A DNA stretch of 64,000 bases, taken from Ralstonia sp. 25mfcol4.1 (GTDB taxonomy: Bacteria; Pseudomonadota; Gammaproteobacteria; Burkholderiales; Burkholderiaceae). A program made the position numbers and the translations under genes. Of the stretch, positions 1 through 12,391 are shown in pieces (within the stretch, counting starts at the first letter, position 1; every line of letters starts with the position of its first letter). The notes under the pieces were generated by a model. It had not been told where the DNA came from, did no database searches, and was given only the letters and a program-made list of their open reading frames with translations. The stretch is taken from the NCBI RefSeq assembly GCF_900104095.1, contig NZ_FNJO01000001.1, positions 1-64,000 of the forward strand, read 5' to 3'.

Positions 1-2075
<2,075 letters not shown>

Positions 2076-2121
2076 CAGTCTTCTCCTGTTGGTGCGATGG
2101 TGTGTTAAGGGGGCCCGCCTG

Positions 2122-2823
2122 TCAGACCGTCGCGCCCGAGGCGGCAACGAAGGCAAGCAGGTCGTTCATGTCGTGCCCGGTGCCGGTGGGCGCCACGTCC
2201 AGGCGCTCCGCCGGATGGCCGGCACGGTTGATCCAGTAGGTGGTGTAGCCAAACCACGTGGCGCCACAGGCATCCCAGCAGTTCGACGAGACAAACAGGA
2301 TCTCGCCGGCCGGCAGGTCGAAGGCCTTCGGGCCAAGCGCGTAGGCGGCCGGCGCGGTCTTGTACTGCTTCACGGCATCGACCGACAGCACATGGTCGAA
2401 CAGCCCGTGCATGCCGGCGCTCTTGACCGCGATATCGAGCATCTCCGGGTTGCCGTTGGACAGGATGCCCAGCGGCAGGTTGGCGCGGCGCAGCCGCTTG
2501 AGCGCCGCCAGGTTCTCCGGGAATGCCGACAGGCACGCATATTCCTTGAGCAGCTGCGCCTGCGCGGTGTCATCGAGCTTCAGTGCCAGCCGGTCGGCGG
2601 CATAGCGCAGCGCATCGATCGTGATGTCCCAGAACGGCTTGTAGCGCGCCCCGTCCGGGGCGGCCAGCGAACGCAGCCGGGTGTAGTCGATCTGCCGCTC
2701 GCGCCACAGCAGGGCCAGCGCCTCGCCCTTGCCCGGGAACAGCTGCTCCGCCCGCGCCGTGACCGAATACACGTCGAACAGCGTGCCGTAAGCATCGAAG
2801 ACTACCGCGCGGATTTTGTTCAT
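2122..2823 (-). CDS. Haloacid dehalogenase type II (HAD superfamily)
   Basis: The 233-aa protein has the (S)-2-haloacid dehalogenase layout. The nucleophilic Asp is in VFDAYGTLFDV (about residues 8-18), motif II is LSNGNPEM, and motif IV lies in the SSNCWDACGA stretch. The family hydrolyses L-2-haloalkanoates to hydroxyacids through an aspartyl ester; many members have unknown physiological substrates. It is the first gene of a minus-strand unit continuing into aceB, so a product such as glycolate or glyoxylate entering the shunt is conceivable, but that is inference. It is divergent from the LysR gene at 2991. Confidence 0.88.
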   Translation of the reverse strand: MNKIRAVVFDAYGTLFDVYSVTARAEQLFPGKGEALALLWRERQIDYTRLRSLAAPDGARYKPFWDITIDALRYAADRLALKLDDTAQAQLLKEYACLSAFPENLAALKRLRRANLPLGILSNGNPEMLDIAVKSAGMHGLFDHVLSVDAVKQYKTAPAAYALGPKAFDLPAGEILFVSSNCWDACGATWFGYTTYWINRAGHPAERLDVAPTGTGHDMNDLLAFVAASGATV

Positions 2824-2990
2824 CTCTCAAAACGTCAGGGACTGAATGGACCTGTACACGATTGAATGCATCGAATTCTAGTGTTGCGCTGCAGTGCGGA
2901 AAATAGGCACGCTGTCACTTGATCTTTTACTTTTACGCTACTAATCTTGGCCATCCCCATCAAGACTCGTGTACCACCGAGCTAATTTTC
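2824..2990. promoter_or_regulatory. Divergent promoter region, dehalogenase / LysR
   Basis: This 167-bp gap separates two divergent genes, the typical arrangement for LysR control of the neighbouring operon. It is AT-rich compared with its surroundings, notably at 2919-2950. No unambiguous T-N11-A site or sigma-70 pair could be fixed by eye. Confidence 0.4.
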
Positions 2991-3947
2991 GTGGATCACT
3001 TCAAACAACTGGAGACTTTTGTATCGGTGGCGTCACGTGGCAGCCTGTCGGCCGCCGCAGCCGCCGAAGGCGTTGCGCCGGCCATCATCGGCCGCCGCAT
3101 CGATGCCCTCGAAGAGCGGCTCGGCGTCAAATTGCTGGTGCGCACCACGCGCAAGATCACCCTCACGTTCGAAGGCTCGGCGTTCCTCGAAGACTGCCAG
3201 CGCATCCTCAACGACCTCCACAATGCCGAAGCCAGCGTCTCCGCTGGCGGGGTCAAGGCCAGCGGCCACCTGCGCATTACCGCGCCGGCCGGTTTCGGCC
3301 GCAAGCACGTGGCGCCGCTGGTGCCGCTGTTCATCGAATCCCACCCCGACGTCACGCTCACGCTCGACCTGTCCGACCGCGTGGTCGATCTGGTCAACGA
3401 GGGCTTCGACTGCGCCATCCGCCTGGGCGACCTGCCCGACTCCAGCCTGGTATCGATCCGACTGGCCGAAAACCGTCGCGTGGTCGTGGCGTCGCCCGAA
3501 TACCTGGCGCGCGCCGGCACCCCCGCCCTGCCCGAAGACCTGGCCCGCCACAACTGCCTGCACTTCGGTGCCAGCGCCAACGTGCAGCGCGGCTGGGTAT
3601 TCCAGCAGGACGGCCGCGCCGTCACCGTCAAGGTCGGCGGCAACATGGAATGCACCGACGGTGCCGTACTCCACGCCTGGTGCCTGCAGGGTCACGGCCT
3701 GGCCTGGCGCTCCTGGTGGGAAGTGGGCCAGGAAATCGTCAGCGGCCGGCTGGTGACCGTCCTCGACGAATTCCAGGCACCGCCCATCGGCATTCACGCC
3801 GTCTTTCCGCAACGCAAGCACCTGCCGCTGCGCGTGCGACTGTTTATCGACCATCTCAAGAACACCTATGGCAACCCGGCCTACTGGCGCCGCGCCGAAC
3901 AGGCGCCCAGCAGCGCCGCCGCCGAAGTCCACGCCGTCGTCGCGTAG
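2991..3947 (+). CDS. LysR-family transcriptional regulator
   Basis: About 318 aa. An N-terminal winged helix-turn-helix (FKQLETFVSVASRGSLSAAA, residues about 4-23, then GRRIDALEERLGVKLL) is followed by a periplasmic-binding-like effector domain (from about residue 90). The start is taken as the GTG at 2991 because family alignment begins at VDHFKQLE; the frame stays open upstream to 2919. Divergent transcription from the dehalogenase-aceB unit suggests it controls that unit, but the effector is unknown. The opposite strand carries a long open frame that is only a codon-bias shadow. Confidence 0.9.
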   Translation: MDHFKQLETFVSVASRGSLSAAAAAEGVAPAIIGRRIDALEERLGVKLLVRTTRKITLTFEGSAFLEDCQRILNDLHNAEASVSAGGVKASGHLRITAPAGFGRKHVAPLVPLFIESHPDVTLTLDLSDRVVDLVNEGFDCAIRLGDLPDSSLVSIRLAENRRVVVASPEYLARAGTPALPEDLARHNCLHFGASANVQRGWVFQQDGRAVTVKVGGNMECTDGAVLHAWCLQGHGLAWRSWWEVGQEIVSGRLVTVLDEFQAPPIGIHAVFPQRKHLPLRVRLFIDHLKNTYGNPAYWRRAEQAPSSAAAEVHAVVA

Positions 3948-4077
3948 CACCGTCCGTACGCTGTCAATCGCAGAATCTTGATATTTCACAATGACGAACA
4001 CTGCACACTGACTACAATCGATTCAGACAGGCGCCCCGCTGGCCTGCACCCGTTCCCACTCGCGAAAGGAGTCCGGT

Positions 4078-4512
4078 ATGTTCAAGCACATCCTGCTGCC
4101 CACCGACGGTTCGGAGCTGTCCAAGAAGGCCATAGACGGCGGCCTGGAACTGGCCAAGGTCATCAATGCCCGCGTTACTGCCTACGTCTGTCTTGAGGAA
4201 TATCCGTATACGCCCTTCAGCGAGATCGTGGTCGAGGCACCCCAGGCGTTCAAGGAACGCATCGAGAACCAGGCCCGGCTGTACCTGAAGGAAATCGAGA
4301 GCGCCGCCGTGGCCGCCGGCCTGCCTTTCGACGCCGACATGACCACCTTTGCCGTGCCCTACCTGGGCATCATCGACGCGGCGGAACGCCATGGCTGCGA
4401 TGTGATCTTCATGGCCTCTCACGGCCGGCGCGGCCTGTCAGGCCTGCTGCTTGGCAGCGAAACGCAGAAAGTGCTCACGCATACGGATATTCCGGTGATC
4501 GTCTACCGATAG
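4078..4512 (+). CDS. Universal stress protein (UspA family)
   Basis: A single-domain, 144-aa cytoplasmic stress protein. The N-terminal strand MFKHILLPTDGSELS and the C-terminal nucleotide loop SHGRRGLSGLLLGS are clear. The loop fits the ATP-binding G-x2-G-x9-G-S pattern except that the first Gly is Ala, so ATP binding is probable rather than certain. AAAGGAG precedes the ATG. Upstream at 3978-3991 is a degenerate FNR-like site (TTGAT-N4-CACAA). Usp genes of this type are often oxygen-regulated in other proteobacteria, so this is suggestive only. Confidence 0.93.
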   Translation: MFKHILLPTDGSELSKKAIDGGLELAKVINARVTAYVCLEEYPYTPFSEIVVEAPQAFKERIENQARLYLKEIESAAVAAGLPFDADMTTFAVPYLGIIDAAERHGCDVIFMASHGRRGLSGLLLGSETQKVLTHTDIPVIVYR

Positions 4513-4534
4513 CTCCCACACCGAGAGGCGTTAG

Positions 4535-4628
4535 AAAAACGCAGCGCAGCGGTTCTGGCTAGGCGCGCGGCCGCCGGACAGTACAAGTGGTACGGCCAAG
4601 GGCGCGCAACGACGCCAGGATCGTTTTG
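4535..4628. repeat. Long imperfect inverted repeat, intergenic
   Basis: Two arms of about 30 bp, 4535-4569 and 4599-4628, are imperfectly complementary: AAAACG, TCTGGC and GGCGCGC on the left mirror GGCGCGC, GCCAGGA and CGTTTT on the right. The centre is the small palindrome GTAC-aagtg-GTAC. It follows the usp stop codon by about 22 bp. It resembles dispersed intergenic palindromes of this bacterial group, but only one copy is seen here. Confidence 0.5.
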
Positions 4629-4641
4629 CTGGTGCCTCTTG

Positions 4642-4673
4642 AAAAAAGCCGCGCCGTGGGTCTCACGGCGCGG
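4642..4673 (-). terminator. Intrinsic terminator of aceA
   Basis: A 10-bp perfect stem (4649-4658 with 4664-4673) with a 5-nt loop, followed on the minus strand by six Ts (4642-4647). It sits about 60 bp beyond the aceA stop. A second hairpin with arms GACGGCGCG and CGCGCCGTC lies between it and aceA at about 4682-4704. Confidence 0.85.
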
Positions 4674-4734
4674 AGCCAAACTGACGGCGCGATGGTCGCG
4701 CGCCGTCCCCGAATCCCCTTTCCGGTCAGGTGGC

Positions 4735-6030
<1,296 letters not shown>

Positions 6031-6333
6031 GTTCACTCTCCTGTAGCGATTTCGAGATGGCATGGAAATCGGTGACGGCTCCCCGGCCGTTGCCTGCCGG
6101 GCGACCGGGGCGCTGTGTCTTTGGCGCCTCAGGTCATGTGTCTTATATAAGAGTGTAGAGAAGCCTCCCGCGTTGCAACAAGCACGGACCGTAACGCGCG
6201 TACAGTTTTTTAGTTGATATAAATCAATACGTTAGCTTTGCCTTTTCACAATATGGCACGACATCTTTCAGGATGAGAAATGCCGGGCCCGATAGGTGGA
6301 CCGCATTTTTGCGGACCAAAACATCGTTCCGCA
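6031..6333. other. aceA upstream region
   Basis: This 303-bp gap holds the aceA control region. Apart from the FNR-type palindrome (listed separately), an AT-rich TATATAAG element lies at 6142-6151 and could serve as a -10 region for aceA. Near 6300-6313 is a short CCGCA-TTTT-TGCGG hairpin, possibly the weak end of the upstream hydrolase transcript. No gene was found. Confidence 0.5.
6214..6227. promoter_or_regulatory. FNR/Anr-type binding site
   Basis: A perfect TTGAT-ATAA-ATCAA palindrome, identical in both half-sites to the FNR/Anr/Dnr consensus. It lies about 185 bp upstream of the aceA start, and the only other neighbouring gene ends just beyond it, so aceA is the likely target. Oxygen or nitric-oxide control of the shunt is an inference. 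Confidence 0.65.
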
Positions 6334-7338
6334 TCATGAAATTTTGGCAGCCTCCGGGTCGACACAAGCCAGCTCCAGCGCGGGTGACGCGGCCGTGCCG
6401 TCGAGATGGTCGACAAACTCGCACACCATGGCCGCCATGCGTTGTGGATGCGACAGCGGCAGCCAGTGATGCGCATCGATCTGCCGGCGCCATAGCCGGG
6501 CCACCCAGCGGCCCAGATCCTCGGTCACGGCGGGCCGCACGTAGCGGTCGCGCGTGGGCACGATGACCTGCACCGGCGCATGCGCCCGGCGTTCGCGCGG
6601 CGCACGCAGCCGTGCGCGGAAATTGGCGCGATACAGCCGAAGTCCGTGGATACCGTCCGCCGTCTGGGTGGGATTGGCGGGCACGTGCAGCCCTTCGGTG
6701 CGGCGCAGCCAGAACGGCCAGCCGCGCCCGAGCCAGAGCCTCCAGTTCCATTCGGGCAGCAGCGGGATATGAAAGAACACGATGTACCAGGACGCCAGCG
6801 CCTGGCGCAGCGTGGCGCCCCATTGCCGGAGACTGCGGCGGCCACCGGCGCGCAACGCGCTGCCCGCGTGGTCGAGGCACGGCCCCGAGCACGACGTGAA
6901 CGACGCGATACGGCCGTACAGGCGCGGATCGGTCACAAACTCCCAGCCCTGGATCGAACCCCAGTCATGCCCCACCAGATGCACCGGCCGGTCCGCCGAC
7001 ACGGCGTCGATCACCGCAATGAAATCGTCGGCCAGTCGTTCCAGGCGATAGTCGGCCACGTCAGGCGGTGCATCGGACTGCCCCGCCCCGCGCACGTCAT
7101 AGGCAATGACATGGAACCGCACCGCCAGCGCCTGCGCCACGCCGCGCCACACCTCGCTGTTGTCGGGGTAGCCATGCACCAGCACCACCACGGGACGCGC
7201 GGGATCACCCCAGGCCGAGGCGGTCAGGCGGATGCGGCCGGACTGAACGTGGAATCGAAGCGGAGCCCTTGCGGAATGCGCGGGCGCAGGCGGCTGGGTC
7301 ATGGGCGGGCGTTGAGCGTTGACGGCATCGGATGTCAT
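6334..7338 (-). CDS. Alpha/beta hydrolase, epoxide-hydrolase-like
   Basis: An alpha/beta-hydrolase fold with HGYPDN (oxyanion-hole HGxP motif), an aspartate nucleophile in GHDWGS, an acid in PTRDRYV and the catalytic His near HHWLPLSHP. An Asp rather than Ser nucleophile points to epoxide hydrolase or related haloalkane dehalogenase chemistry. The start is uncertain: ATGs at 7338 (MTSDAVNAQ) and 7302 (MTQPPAPA) both lack a strong Shine-Dalgarno, and homology only begins after about residue 25. It stands alone between aceA and a small cyclotransferase-like gene. Substrate unknown. Confidence 0.82.
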   Translation of the reverse strand: MTSDAVNAQRPPMTQPPAPAHSARAPLRFHVQSGRIRLTASAWGDPARPVVVLVHGYPDNSEVWRGVAQALAVRFHVIAYDVRGAGQSDAPPDVADYRLERLADDFIAVIDAVSADRPVHLVGHDWGSIQGWEFVTDPRLYGRIASFTSCSGPCLDHAGSALRAGGRRSLRQWGATLRQALASWYIVFFHIPLLPEWNWRLWLGRGWPFWLRRTEGLHVPANPTQTADGIHGLRLYRANFRARLRAPRERRAHAPVQVIVPTRDRYVRPAVTEDLGRWVARLWRRQIDAHHWLPLSHPQRMAAMVCEFVDHLDGTAASPALELACVDPEAAKIS

Positions 7339-7395
7339 CGCCGGCCATGCTAACGCCGTCACGTGCCGCGTGACGGCGTTTGAAATGTTTCGTCT

Positions 7396-7815
7396 TCAGG
7401 CGGCCGCGGCGGTGTCGCGCGCCTGGCGATAGGCCACCCAGTCGCCGCCGTCGATGCGGGCCAGGCCGGCCACGGCGGCAGCGGCCACCGGGTACAGCAG
7501 GCAATCGACCGGCGCGCCGTCCAGCATCACGGACTGCGTTTCGCGGATAAACAGCGTGGCCTGCCCGGGATAGACCTCCTCGATCTCGTCCAGCACCGGC
7601 AGCAGCGCGTCGGGAATGTCGTACACGTCGCCCAGCACCGGGCCGGCCGATGCATCGAGCACCAGGCCCGGATACGTGCCGAAGTCGTAGAGCCGCCCGG
7701 CAATGCTGGCTGTGCCCACCAGCGTCGCCGCGCCGATGCCATGCTGCACGGCGGCCCGGTTCAGATCGTTGACCTCGCCGGCACGAAGGGTGCCGTAGAC
7801 AAACACACGCTGCAT
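7396..7815 (-). CDS. Gamma-glutamylcyclotransferase-like family protein
   Basis: A 139-aa protein with the family opening VFVYGTLRAGEVN (substrate-binding YGSL-like loop) and the conserved acidic segment LLPVLDEIEEVYPG that supplies the catalytic glutamate in the fold. Members cyclise gamma-glutamyl amines or peptides or are uncharacterised (YtfP/AIG2-like). The exact substrate cannot be told from sequence. There is no clear partner gene; the upstream neighbour is the LytTR regulator, 129 bp away on the same strand. Confidence 0.82.
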   Translation of the reverse strand: MQRVFVYGTLRAGEVNDLNRAAVQHGIGAATLVGTASIAGRLYDFGTYPGLVLDASAGPVLGDVYDIPDALLPVLDEIEEVYPGQATLFIRETQSVMLDGAPVDCLLYPVAAAAVAGLARIDGGDWVAYRQARDTAAAA

Positions 7816-7944
7816 GGCGCAATCCTTTGCTGACGGAACAGGGAACGCTCATGGTAGAGGAAGCCGCGCGGCGGCGGAACCATTGCGCCAGCTTTCCCCG
7901 CCGTGGTGCAGGCCGATCCGGAAACGGCCGCGACGCGGACCGTC

Positions 7945-8793
7945 CTACATCTGCTTGAACAGGTGCGCGTACTGCCGGGCAACCGGCAGCGACTCCGGCC
8001 GGTCGCGCAGCTTCAGCGACAGCCGCCCCAGCGACTGGTTCACCGCGCTGGCCACGCAGTCGATATTGACCACGGTGCCGCGATGGATCTGCCAGAAGCG
8101 GTCGGGGTCCAGCTGCTGCGTCAGCTCGCGCAGGCTGGTGCGGATCAGCGCCTCGCCGCTGGTGGACACCACGTTGACGTACTTGTCGGTGGCTTCCAGA
8201 TACACCACTTCATCGACCGGGATGATGCGTACCTCCTGCCCCACCAGCGCCTTGATGAAGCGCAGGTAGTGGCCGCGCGGGGCGGCGGCGGGCTGCTCCA
8301 GCGACTCCAGCCGCTGCAGCAGTTGCGCCAGCCGGTCGGTGTCGACCATGGTGCCGATGTCCGTGGCGGCTGTCTCGTCGCCGTCATCCCCATCGTCGTC
8401 ACCGGCCGCTTCGGCGGCCTTGGCGCTCAGGCGCGCCTTCAGGCGCCCCACCGTGGCCTCCAGCCGTTCGTGCTGCACGGGCTTCAGCACGTAGTCCACC
8501 GCCGCGCGTTCGAAGGCTTCCAGCGCAAACTGGTCGTAGGCGGTAACGAACACCACCAGCGGCGGGTGGTCGAACTCGATCAGCTCACGTGCCACGTCCA
8601 TGCCGCTCATGCCCGGCATGCGGATATCCAGGAAGGCCACGTCGGGCCGGTGGGCGCGCGCGGCGTCCAGCGCGGCCATGCCGTCATGCACCACGGACAC
8701 GATCGTGGCTTCGGGCCACAGGGCTTTCAGTTCGGCTTCGAGAACGCGGGCGAGCAGCAGCTCGTCGTCGGCGATCAGCAGGGTCGGAGACAT
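7945..8793 (-). CDS. LytTR-family response regulator (AlgR/LytR-like)
   Basis: 282 aa. The N-terminal receiver domain (residues 1-120) has the acidic pocket at IADDE and the phospho-acceptor Asp at about residue 56 in VAFLDIRMPG. A linker rich in Asp and Ala (about 135-160) is followed by a C-terminal LytTR DNA-binding domain (about 175-280, with VVYLEATDKYVNVV and IHRGTVVNIDCV). It is encoded 52 bp downstream of a matching sensor kinase, so the two form a co-transcribed two-component system. In pseudomonads the AlgZ/AlgR homologues control exopolysaccharide and pili; the target here is unknown. Confidence 0.92.
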   Translation of the reverse strand: MSPTLLIADDELLLARVLEAELKALWPEATIVSVVHDGMAALDAARAHRPDVAFLDIRMPGMSGMDVARELIEFDHPPLVVFVTAYDQFALEAFERAAVDYVLKPVQHERLEATVGRLKARLSAKAAEAAGDDDGDDGDETAATDIGTMVDTDRLAQLLQRLESLEQPAAAPRGHYLRFIKALVGQEVRIIPVDEVVYLEATDKYVNVVSTSGEALIRTSLRELTQQLDPDRFWQIHRGTVVNIDCVASAVNQSLGRLSLKLRDRPESLPVARQYAHLFKQM

Positions 8794-8845
8794 GTGGGAC
8801 GAATGTCAGGGACAGAACGGTTCAGGGGGCGTGGCTCGGGTGCGC

Positions 8846-10003
8846 TCAGGTCCGGGAGATGGCCGGCGCCACAGTGGCCGGCGGCGCCGGGCGAGCGTCG
8901 GGCGCGGCGCGCATCGGCACGAAGGTGGGCTCGGTGCTGCGCGTGAGCGGCAGCGTCAGCCGCACCACCACGCCGCGCGGCGTGTTTTCTTCCATTTGCA
9001 TCGTGGCCGCCGCGCCAAAAATGCGCGCCAGCCGCTCGCGCACATGCGTCAGCCCCAGGCCGGATCCGCTCTTGCCACTCTGGCAGAAGCCCACGCCGGT
9101 ATCGGCAATCAGCACCTGCAGGCTGCCGTCCCCGGACTGACGTGCGGACAGCACGATCTTGCCGCCCCGCATGCAGGGCTCGATGCCGTGCGTGACCGCG
9201 TTTTCCACCAGCGGCTGGATCAGCATCGGCGGAATCTCGGCATCGGCCAGCGCCGGCGGCAGATCCACCTCGTAGTCGAGCCGGGCGCCGAAGCGCATGC
9301 CCTGGATGTCGAGGTAGCTGCGCAGCAGTTCGAATTCCTGCGCCAGCGTGCAATGCTCGGCGCGCGTGTGCGACAGCGACATGCGCAGGAAGCCGATCAG
9401 CCGCTGCAGCAGCTGGCGCGCCGCGCGCGGGTCGGTGGCGATCAGCCCGTCCAGGTTGGCCAGCGAGTTGAACAGGAAGTGCGGCTCGATCTGCGCCTGC
9501 AGCGCCATCAGCTGGGCGCGCACCAGCTGCTTTTCGGCCTCCTCGCGCTGCAGGGCGTCCAGCGCCGCCTGGCGTTCCAGGTAGGCCAGCTTTTCGCGCG
9601 ACCAGTAGAAATAGATCATGCTGGCCGACGCCAGCATGCCGACGATCAGGCACATGCGCAGCATGTCCCCCGTGGCAGCGGCGGATTTCTCGGGCAGGTG
9701 CAGCAGTTCGCGCGTGGCCCAGCTGCCCAGCACCACGCCCATCGGCACGGCCACCACGGCCAGGCACATGAACGGCCAGCGGCGCGGGCGGTCGTTCCAC
9801 CAGATCAGCACGCGCGGCACGTCGATCAGTACCCAGATCGACAGGCCGATCAGTTGGCTGTAGACGAAGTTCTGCACCAGCGTGCCGCCGGTCTGGAAGC
9901 CGTAATTGAGGCTGACCGCGATGACGGTGTTCATGCAAAGCACGAACAGCAGGTCTCGCGCCAGAATATTGAGCCGTGACGGCACCGCGCACGACATGCG
10001 CAT
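8846..10003 (-). CDS. LytS/AlgZ-like sensor histidine kinase
   Basis: 385 aa. Four hydrophobic segments in the first about 150 residues form a membrane sensor. The His_kinase domain follows, with phospho-acceptor His in QIEPHFLFNSLANL, an N-box LVENAVTHG and a G-box GSGLGLTHVRERL. The start MRMSCAVP at 10003 has a strong GGAGGGAGAG purine tract upstream; a longer start at 10054 has none. It transfers phosphate to the LytTR regulator immediately downstream. The signal sensed is unknown. Confidence 0.92.
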   Translation of the reverse strand: MRMSCAVPSRLNILARDLLFVLCMNTVIAVSLNYGFQTGGTLVQNFVYSQLIGLSIWVLIDVPRVLIWWNDRPRRWPFMCLAVVAVPMGVVLGSWATRELLHLPEKSAAATGDMLRMCLIVGMLASASMIYFYWSREKLAYLERQAALDALQREEAEKQLVRAQLMALQAQIEPHFLFNSLANLDGLIATDPRAARQLLQRLIGFLRMSLSHTRAEHCTLAQEFELLRSYLDIQGMRFGARLDYEVDLPPALADAEIPPMLIQPLVENAVTHGIEPCMRGGKIVLSARQSGDGSLQVLIADTGVGFCQSGKSGSGLGLTHVRERLARIFGAAATMQMEENTPRGVVVRLTLPLTRSTEPTFVPMRAAPDARPAPPATVAPAISRT

Positions 10004-10340
10004 ATCTCTCTCCCTCCTTCTGCTCCACAAACCGCGTGCAATTCTGTGATGCACTGCAGCAAAGGCAGCGGCCCGGGCATTCGGCGGGTTCCGGGCGCGG
10101 CGATGAAGGGCACTTTACGCCGGAGCGCGACGGGAAGAAAGCGCCGTGCGACGAACCGGCGTGAAATGGCGCGATCGGTTCAGGGATTCGACCAGCGGGT
10201 CGTACGCGCGTTTGAAGGCACGCGGCGGGCCGGGCGGGCGCCGGACGGCCTGCCTGGCGGTGCGCGGGGCGGCACGCAGGCGGCTGCCCGGATGGCCCGG
10301 GCAGCGGTCAAGGCGAGGATCGGGCCGGTAACAGGTGGCC
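10004..10340. other. Intergenic region, no gene found
   Basis: This 337-bp stretch lies between the sensor kinase promoter and the cysB stop. It is very GC-rich with low-complexity GGCG/CGGG runs. No convincing ORF, terminator with a T-run, or RNA gene was seen. The kinase promoter should be in the right-hand part of the kinase-proximal 100 bp, but no clear -35/-10 pair was found. Confidence 0.4.
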
Positions 10341-11288
10341 TCAGGCGGCGACCGCCAGGCGGCTGGTCGCCTCGGCCAGCGCGGTCGACACGGTGTCGCG
10401 CGACAGGTGCGGCGCGAACATGTTGATGAACGCATGGGCGTAGCCGCGCAGGTAGGCCCCACGCCGCACGGCCACGCTGGTGGTGTTCGGCTCGAACAGG
10501 TGATCGGCGGAAATCTGCGTCAGGCCGGCGTCCTTGCGCGAGTCGTACGCCATCGACGCGATGATGCCCACGCCCAGTTCCAGCTCGGCATAGGTCTTGA
10601 TCACGTCGGCATCCATGGCGGTCAGCACGATCTCCGGCTGCAGCCCGGCGGCGGCAAACGCGCCATCGATCTTGCGGCGCCCGGTGAAACCGGCGTCGTA
10701 GGTGATGATCGGGAAATTGCACAGGTCTTCGAGCGTCGGCTCGGGCAGGCGGGTCAGCGGATGCTCCGGCGACACCACGATCACGTGCTGCCAGCTATAG
10801 GCCTCGAACGACGTCAGCCCCGCCTCGCTGGCCACCGCCTCGGTGGCAATGCCGATATCGGCCTGCCCCGTCAGCAGCAGTTCCACGATATGCGACGGCG
10901 ACGCTTCCTGCAGCGCCAGCGTGACGTGCGGATATTCGCGCCGGAAGCTCTGCACCACCCGGGGCAGCGCGTAGCGCGCCTGGGTGTGGGTGGTGGCCAC
11001 GGTCAGCCGGCCGGTATGGCGGCCCGCGAACTCGTCGCCGGCCTGGCGCAGGTTCTCGGCTTCGAGCAGCAGCCGTTCGACGATGCGAACGATCTCGCGG
11101 CCCGGCTCGGTCAGCCCGGTCAGCCGCTTGCCGTAACGCTCGAAGATCTCCACGCCAAGCTCTTCCTCAAGCTCGCGGATCTGGCGCGACACGCCCGGTT
11201 GCGACGTGTACAGCGCGTTGGCCACTTCGGTCAGGTTGAACTGGCGGCGCACCGCCTCGCGAATCGATCGCAGTTGCTGGAAGTTCAT
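10341..11288 (-). CDS. cysB: CysB-family LysR regulator of sulfur assimilation
   Basis: 315 aa. The N-terminus [19 protein letters not shown] and [18 protein letters not shown] match the CysB/Cbl helix-turn-helix. The effector domain contains [11 protein letters not shown] and [11 protein letters not shown], conserved residues of the sulfate/N-acetylserine-binding pocket of this subfamily. CysB activates sulfate and sulfonate uptake genes under sulfur limitation. It is the last gene of the cysTWA unit: its ATG overlaps the cysA stop by 4 bp (ATGA), implying translational coupling. Two 42-bp motifs upstream of cysT and sbp are candidate binding sites. Confidence 0.95.
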   Translation of the reverse strand: MNFQQLRSIREAVRRQFNLTEVANALYTSQPGVSRQIRELEEELGVEIFERYGKRLTGLTEPGREIVRIVERLLLEAENLRQAGDEFAGRHTGRLTVATTHTQARYALPRVVQSFRREYPHVTLALQEASPSHIVELLLTGQADIGIATEAVASEAGLTSFEAYSWQHVIVVSPEHPLTRLPEPTLEDLCNFPIITYDAGFTGRRKIDGAFAAAGLQPEIVLTAMDADVIKTYAELELGVGIIASMAYDSRKDAGLTQISADHLFEPNTTSVAVRRGAYLRGYAHAFINMFAPHLSRDTVSTALAEATSRLAVAA

Positions 11289-12391
11289 CGTGCCGCCCCT
11301 TGATCCTGTGTTGTTGTCTGGTTGCGGTTGAAGACGCGCAGCTGGCGCGGACGCACCGCCAGCAGTTCGCCCTCCCGGAAGCCCTGGTGCCGGAAGCGTT
11401 CCAGCGGCAGCGCCACCTCGATCACGTCCTGGTTGTCTTCGCGCTCCAGCTCCAGCTGGGCCACCGGGCCCAGCGTCAGCGCGCGGCGCAGCGTCACGGC
11501 GATGCCGTCGGTGCCCGGCGCGTAGCGTTCCAGTTCCAGGTCGTGCGGGCGGACGTAGGCCACCGCGTCGCCGGCCGTCTCGTGGCCGCTGCCTACCACG
11601 GGCAGCACCGCCTCGCCCGTATGCAGCAGGCCGCCGCTGTCGCCCACTTCCAGGCGGCCGTGGAACAGGTTCACGTTGCCCAGGAAGCCGAACACGAACG
11701 GCGTGGCCGGATGGTTGTAGACCGCCTCGGGCGTGCCGAACTGCTCCACGCTGCCACGGTTCATCAGCACCACCTGGTCGGCCACTTCGAGCGCCTCTTC
11801 CTGGTCGTGGGTCACGAACACGCTGGTCACGTGCAGTTCGTCATGCAGCCGGCGCAGCCAGCGGCGCAGTTCCTTGCGCACCTTGGCGTCGAGCGCGCCG
11901 AACGGTTCGTCGAGCAGCAGCACACGCGGCTCCACGGCCAGCGCGCGGGCCAGCGCGATACGCTGGCGCTGGCCGCCCGACAGCTGCGCCGGGTAGCGGT
12001 CGCCCAGCCAGTCGAGCTGCACCAGTTCCAGCAGCGACTTCACCTTCTCGCGGATCTTCGCCTCGGACGGGCGCTCGGCGCGCGGCTTCACGCGCAGGCC
12101 GAAGGCCACGTTCTCGAACACGGTCATGTGCTTGAACAGCGCGTAGTGCTGGAACACGAAACCGACGCTGCGCTGGCGCACGTGCGTCGACGAGGCGTCC
12201 TGCCCGGCCAGCACCACCTGGCCCGCGTCGGCGCGTTCCAGGCCGGCGATAATGCGCAGCAGCGTGGTCTTGCCGCAGCCGGACGGCCCCAGCAGCGCCG
12301 TCAGTTCCCCTTCGGCGAAGTCCAGCGAGACGTCGTTGAGCGCCACAAAATCGCCAAACCGCTTCTGCACGTTCCTGACCTGAATGCTCAT
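11285..12391 (-). CDS. cysA: Sulfate/thiosulfate ABC transporter ATPase
   Basis: 368-aa ATPase of the sulfate permease. Walker [13 protein letters not shown], signature [15 protein letters not shown] and Walker [13 protein letters not shown] are intact. The C-terminal about 120 residues form the TOBE-like regulatory domain typical of CysA ([13 protein letters not shown]). It couples ATP hydrolysis to uptake through CysT/CysW at the inner membrane. The gene overlaps cysW and cysB by 4 bp each, so cysTWAB is one tightly coupled unit. Confidence 0.96.
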   Translation of the reverse strand: MSIQVRNVQKRFGDFVALNDVSLDFAEGELTALLGPSGCGKTTLLRIIAGLERADAGQVVLAGQDASSTHVRQRSVGFVFQHYALFKHMTVFENVAFGLRVKPRAERPSEAKIREKVKSLLELVQLDWLGDRYPAQLSGGQRQRIALARALAVEPRVLLLDEPFGALDAKVRKELRRWLRRLHDELHVTSVFVTHDQEEALEVADQVVLMNRGSVEQFGTPEAVYNHPATPFVFGFLGNVNLFHGRLEVGDSGGLLHTGEAVLPVVGSGHETAGDAVAYVRPHDLELERYAPGTDGIAVTLRRALTLGPVAQLELEREDNQDVIEVALPLERFRHQGFREGELLAVRPRQLRVFNRNQTTTQDQGAAR

